DNA from: Certhia americana
Lineage: Eukaryota > Chordata > Aves > Passeriformes > Certhiidae
Reading direction: 5' to 3'
NCBI GenBank assembly: GCA_018697195.1
Contig: JAGMWU010000039.1
Coordinates: 821,817-885,816 of the forward strand
DNA length: 64,000 nucleotides
A program made the position numbers and the translations under genes. This document shows, piece by piece, positions 59,592 through 64,000 of this stretch (position 1 is its first letter; every line of letters begins with the position of its first letter). The notes below the pieces were generated by a model that had not been told where the DNA came from, ran no database searches, and was given only the letters and a program-made list of their open reading frames with translations.

Positions 59592-62500
59592 CTAAAAATA
59601 TTTAAAATAATAATCAGTTATACTACTTTGTTCTTTGAAAAGGAAGTAGTTCAAACCATTTCAATCACTTTCAGAGAGAGCTGCAGACAAGTAAATCCTG
59701 TAATGAAATGTTTAGCCCACAAGAGCAATTACGCAGTACTGCAGAAGAGTAGTTAAATGCACTTTGGCCCCAGAACTCACCTTCACTTCTCTGCTGGGGC
59801 TGTTCAGCAGAGGGTTCATGAGATCCAGCCTTAAGAGCTCTGCTGGTTTGCTCAAGGGTACACAGGGTAATGTGGAGAGATCCAAATATACACGAACAGG
59901 TACCTGAAAATATAGACCAGAACTTCAGGCACCAACAGCCATTACAAAGGGAGAAGCTAAAAAACTGATTAACACAAAAGTTGCCAGGAATTTCTGAACA
60001 GTAACTGGGACAAAACTTCCACATCAGTTCTAAAACAAACATCACCCATTTTAGTTTATCTCAAGGTTGCTGTGTGGTCACAAAAACATCTCTTGATAAT
60101 TTCAACAGTGTTTTTTTATAGTTCACACCAAATCTAAACAGCTGGAGCTTTGAAACTGTGCTGGCAACCCACCAGCTTCCTACCTTGAACTGGTTGATGA
60201 AAGGGGCTATATTAAACCCCAGAGTTGGTTCTGTTCCTTGAACAGCACTCTCCAGCAGCAGAGACTCTGATTCTACAAGCATCCCATATACCAACACATA
60301 CTGTGGGAAAATCTTCCCTCCGCTGTGAAGTAAACACCTGTGAAATAAGAGGGATTTCACCTGTAAAGCTGATTAATCAACAGTAATGAAAGAACAGTAA
60401 CTACATTTAAGGAAGGCACATTAGTTCTTCTTCTGAAGTCAAGTGCTCCTAAGCTTGTTGTGAGTGTGCCATCACTAAACACAAAGGTTAACAGTAAAGT
60501 TTCCCTAGGCCCACAAAAGGGGATAAATCCATTTCACACTTAGTTACCCATTTCCATTATTTTACTTCTCCTCCTCTGCCTTCATTCCCACTCCTCCTGC
60601 TGTGAGGAACAGCAGCTTTGCTACTGCATCCCTGGCTGTCCTAACACCACAGGTTTTTTTTTTAGCAGGACCAGTTTGTTCTGACAAGCATTTGACATCT
60701 ACACGAGTCTGGGCTTTTCTAACCTCGCACTAAAAGCTACCTTGGTTATTTTTGCTATCCTGCAAACTTCTGACTGACCAAAGAATATGATCATCCATTC
60801 ATATTCTTGCATAAAAAAAGATGAAGGAACCTGGGATGGTGAAATCTTAATGCTTTCTTAAAAAAATATGATGTATACAATGGTCATGCTAGAAACACTA
60901 GGAGATTCAATCCAAGGAAAAAACCTTTTCCTACAAAAGCAATGTAACAGTAATTACATAATTACAAGGAATATTCTTAAAAATTTTCAGGTAATTACAG
61001 ATTCCTAGGAATATTTTTGTATTTTTATACTGTACCTGGATATTGCAGCCTTTTCCATCACTTCCTGCTGGATTAAACCTGATGTTTCTATAACATCCAA
61101 GATAATAATACTCCACAATTTGTCTGATTTGGGTCTTTGCAATACCACACTTTCTTCTTCTAAGTGGCTGAGCCAAAACTCCAGTGTTTCCTTAGGGAAA
61201 TGGTTTGCTTCTGCAATGACATGAAGTGCTGCCTGGTGCTGTTCTTTCTCAACAGAACTGTAGGCTCTAACTGGTCCAAGCTTTCCAGCTATAATTGGCA
61301 GGATGGAGAAGCCTTCAGATACATCTAAAATGTACAAAGCATCAGGATCCACACCTACAGAGCTCTTGTTTTGATGCTCTTGGGGGTTTATCCCGCTGCC
61401 ATGTCCATCAACATCCATGGAGTGCAAGTCCTTACTTGGATTTAATGACAGCAGCACTTTGCTCATGGCAGCTTTAAAGCATTCGTGGTAGGTTACGTCA
61501 TTCAGCAGGGCTATTTCTGTGGATTCCAGCACACACACTGGAGTGTTGCCATCCTGTTTGGTGCTTGTCTGAAGTCCAGCCAGGGCATTACATAATTCAG
61601 CCTCATTGCCCAAACTCAGTGTGTTGTCTCTGTCACTGAAATCCATCCCACACTCTGAAGGCAAAGAAGAAATCTTCTGGATCTTCAAGTAGCAGTCTTG
61701 GCAGCAAACTTCCATTATCACAATATCTCCAGTCTTCACAGAATAATCTTGGCAAAAGAGCATAGAAAAAGTCATGTCAGTTGCTTTACAGACACATCAC
61801 TAAAGAGCCTTCTGGTGCTTCAAACAAACAAACAAACCAACCAAGCCACCCACCCCACTATCTCATTTGTTCATATCTGTGCCACAATATGAGGACATCA
61901 AACCATTTGAGTGTGTGCACAGCAGGGTGACCAAGACAGAGGAAGGCCTCAGGGGCAAAACTTATGAAGAGCAGCTGAGGGCACTTGTTTTGTTCAGCCT
62001 GGAGAAGAGCAGGCTGAGGGAAGATTTCATTACAGTCTAGAACCCCCTCAAGGGTGGCAGTGGAGGGGAAGGTGCTGATCTCTCTCACAGACAGCACGTG
62101 AGTAAACAGAATGAAGCTGCATCAGGGAAGTTCAGATGGGACAGTCAGAAAAGATGCTTCACCCACAGGATTATCAGTCACTGGAACATGTTCCCCAGGG
62201 TAGTAGTCACAGTACCAAGCCTGCCAGAGTGCAAGGAGCACCTGGATAATGCTCTTAGAAAAGTGATTTAATTTTAGGTAGTCCTGCAAGAAGCAGGAAG
62301 CTAGACTCTTATGATCCTTATGGGTCCCTTCCAGCTTGAGATATTCTAAGATTTTAGGAAACAGGAAAATAAAAGGTGGGTGAGTAGAGAGTAGACACTT
62401 AAAAATGCCACTGGCAACACCTGTATGTGGAGAGTATTCAAGCTGAATCCCACATGGGGCAAGGGGTAGGTAGAAATGTTTAGTTTCGGTTTTGTGGCAG

Positions 62501-63128
62501 TAGCAGCTAGCAATTCCTACCTCACCTTGCCCCTCTTCCTCTCCTAAGTTGCACGTTCATGAAGTGAGCCAGTCAGTAGTCCCACTTTTTGGAGATGCTC
62601 CACAATGCATTAAATTCAATATAGAAAAAACCCCCAACTTCATGAAAAGTATTCTCCCAGATCTCATCTGTTTAACAGCAAAGTCCCACAAACAAGCCCT
62701 GATGCAGGGACTGTGCTCTACAGACCAGAAACATGATCAGAAACCACCTCTCAGCTACCTGCTGTTGAACTTCCAATCCTATTTAGTTAGACTTCCTAGT
62801 CTCTGAGATAAGTTAACTTATCAAAATGAAAAAAACCTAACCCAAAATGAAACNNNNNNNNNNGATAAGTTAACTTATCAAAATGAAAAAAACCTAACCC
62901 AAAATGAAACCGAGTTAATGTACCACAACAAGCAAAGGATTTACCGAGGAGGCCCTGCACAGGATACACTGCCTGTTCCCAGCAAGTTTCCTCACTGGGA
63001 CTTGTAGATAAAGAGTTCTCATCATCAAGCTGCAGTACAAACCACACCACAACTGCATCTAGTATTCCTCCTTCAGTGACTGGCAGGCTGAGCTTCCAGG
63101 GCTTTCTAGCTGCCAGGCTTTTCAGCTC
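59376..63128 (-). CDS. PRMT9: Protein arginine N-methyltransferase 9, 3' half (5 terminal coding exons; 5' part outside window)
   Basis: PRMT9 makes symmetric dimethylarginine, its best-known substrate being splicing factor SF3B2; this is family knowledge. On the - strand, exons 63128-62945, 61747-61036, 60337-60184, 59903-59781 and 59591-59376 have AG/GT borders and join in frame to 462 residues plus TGA at 59378-59376. They match the C-terminal half of human PRMT9 (845 residues by recollection): [15 protein letters not shown] and [16 protein letters not shown] near the end of module 1, LGNEAELC and [11 protein letters not shown] starting module 2, [11 protein letters not shown] at 61328-61296, [30 protein letters not shown] and the final beta-barrel ([20 protein letters not shown]). 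Module 2 lacks the glycine-rich AdoMet loop, as expected for the degenerate half. The TPR region and catalytic module 1 are beyond 64000. It is convergent with TMEM184C. Confidence 0.96.
59781..59903 (-). CDS. PRMT9: PRMT9 penultimate coding exon
   Basis: It encodes [20 protein letters not shown] and [21 protein letters not shown], 41 codons, phase 0 at both ends. The acceptor is TATTTTCAG and the donor GTGAGT. Confidence 0.96.
60184..60337 (-). CDS. PRMT9: PRMT9 coding exon (second module)
   Basis: It completes the Arg codon and reads [40 protein letters not shown] and [11 protein letters not shown] before a GTAGGA donor, phase 0. The acceptor is ATTTCACAG. Confidence 0.96.
60338..61035 (-). 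other. PRMT9 intron (698 bp)
   Basis: On the - strand it starts GTACAG and ends TTTCACAG. AT-rich, with a T run near 60653-60662. Nothing else is recognised. Confidence 0.85.
61036..61747 (-). CDS. PRMT9: PRMT9 large coding exon (start of second module)
   Basis: 712 nt. It completes the Asp codon and reads [20 protein letters not shown], then a variable acidic stretch, [73 protein letters not shown] and [18 protein letters not shown], ending two bases into an Arg codon before GTACAG. Confidence 0.96.
61905..62350 (+). mobile_element. CR1 3' fragment, + strand, antisense in a PRMT9 intron
   Basis: It reads as the end of a CR1 reverse-transcriptase frame with stops: [24 protein letters not shown] codons (about 61960-62020), [20 protein letters not shown] codons, CTGCATCAGGGAAGTTCAG, ending in TGGGTCCCTTCCAGCTTGAG and ATATTCTAAG. 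It is 5'-truncated and inactive. Confidence 0.82.
62807..62910. repeat. 47-bp perfect direct duplication flanking a 10-N gap
   Basis: 62807-62853 and 62864-62910 are identical. Between them are 10 Ns at 62854-62863. Each copy begins with a perfect 16-bp palindrome, GATAAGTTAACTTATC. The arrangement suggests two contig ends that overlap but were not merged. Confidence 0.97.
62945..63128 (-). CDS. PRMT9: PRMT9 coding exon (end of first methyltransferase module)
   Basis: On the - strand the acceptor is CTTTGGTCAG and the frame reads [39 protein letters not shown] and [19 protein letters not shown], ending one base into an Asp codon at a GTAAAT donor. It is the most upstream PRMT9 exon that I find in the window. 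Confidence 0.95.
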
Positions 63129-64000
63129 CTGACCAAAGCAGAAAGAGACAAAAAAAAGTAGGGGGGGTTACGTCCATAAATAAAAATCTGGTTTCATTAA
63201 ACTAGATTGTCCAAAATTTCTGCACCAATCCATGAGGGCACCCAACAAAAACTTGAAGTTACCAAGCCTCTACAATACCAATTATCGTCATTAGTACTCA
63301 CCAGCATAGGAACTGTCTTCCCACATGCAAGAGTCATTTCCCACATGAACAGCCCGCATGCGTGAGAAGCAAACATGTCTGCATCTAAGAATGCACACAT
63401 TTAAACCCACTGAAAACTGCAAGAAAGACCAGACTGGCAGGGCTTGCCTTATGAGAAGGAATAAAAACAGAGCCAGGCTTTTGGCTGGACTCAAGCCAAT
63501 GCTCAGGCACATGTTTCACTTAAAACCTGTGTTCAAGCAGTTCTAGAAATACTGTGTACTGTGAATTTGCTCAAACACAAGCTTGCAGAGTCATTATAAA
63601 AACAGGAAGGCAAACACCTTTGAGGGTGTTTTTTCTGCTATCTGGGCTGTGTAGGCCTTGTGTAAAAAACTCAGGCATGTATAATCTCACTGCTGGGAAG
63701 ACCTCAAGGTCTACCCTAAAGGGATCATTTATAAATTCTCCAATACTCCTAAAAAGTTTTGAATATGTAACAGGAATTAAGCCTTCTTCCATGTACAATT
63801 TATTTTTCTCAGGAATTACCTTCTGCTACCAACATTCACAAGCATAAAAGGACGGGCCCTGATCCTTCAGTTCTTCAGTTCATAAACCAATTAACAGGAT
63901 GTCAAGCACAAGGGACCAAAGGTTCTCTCAGTCACAGCCATTCTGCTTAGTAATAGCCCTTCCAAAACATTTATCAGCTGCCTGATCTGCTTTGTCAACA
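63129..64000 (-). other. PRMT9 intron sequence to the window edge
   Basis: Upstream of the most 5' PRMT9 exon seen. I looked for the preceding exon (expected to end with codons like VDFNNLQ before a GT donor) and did not find it, so this stretch is probably intronic. No repeat family is recognised. Confidence 0.65.

Larger units (their letters stand above)
61748..62944 (-). other. PRMT9 intron (1.2 kb) with CR1 fragment and assembly gap
   Basis: On the - strand it starts GTAAAT and ends GCCAAG. It contains a + strand CR1 3' fragment (about 61905-62350, antisense to the gene) and a 10-N gap flanked by a 47-bp perfect duplication. Confidence 0.88.

Noticed and set aside
63197..63512. - strand ORFs of 67 and 73 codons as candidate upstream PRMT9 exons
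   Set aside because: Their sequence does not resemble the expected segment before ELKSL and lacks a fitting GT donor in phase 0.

Overview
The window is vertebrate nuclear DNA, most likely from a bird. Genes have GT-AG introns, the background is AT-rich with one sharp CpG island, and the recognisable interspersed repeats are all CR1-type LINE fragments. I cannot name the species. Three protein-coding genes are present in the order known from human 4q31.23: EDNRA, TMEM184C, PRMT9.

Region 1 (1 to about 31.1 kb, + strand): EDNRA, the endothelin A receptor, a class A GPCR. Seven coding exons (1452-29048) join in frame to 421 codons plus stop. The 5' noncoding first exon and promoter lie upstream of the window. 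Intron 1 (13.6 kb) holds a 2.1 kb degraded CR1 LINE, a second CR1 tail and a tandem duplication with A-rich ends. Intron 4 holds a CCTT/CCCT microsatellite.

Region 2 (about 31.1-46.7 kb): an intergenic stretch with no gene that I can support. It holds a CR1 3' fragment, a (CCCTT)n microsatellite and a small repeat/hairpin cluster.

Region 3 (about 46.7-57.0 kb, + strand): a CpG-island promoter with a CCAAT box, GC boxes and ETS-like sites, an 18-bp GC-rich tandem repeat and a short upstream ORF. TMEM184C follows, a seven-transmembrane protein of the organic solute transporter alpha-like family, with ten coding exons that join to 445 codons plus stop. Its intron 1 carries two closely related CR1 tails in inverted orientation.

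Region 4 (about 57.0-64.0 kb, - strand): the 3' half of PRMT9, an arginine methyltransferase. Five terminal coding exons give 462 codons plus stop, covering the end of the first methyltransferase module and the degenerate second module. The gene is convergent with TMEM184C and runs off the right edge. A 10-N assembly gap flanked by a perfect 47-bp duplication lies in one of its introns.

The genes do not form a functional unit; they are neighbours by conserved synteny. I found no CRISPR array, phage, operon, RNA gene or undescribed multi-gene system. The most unusual items are local: the inverted CR1 pair, the promoter minisatellite, the uORF and the assembly duplication.
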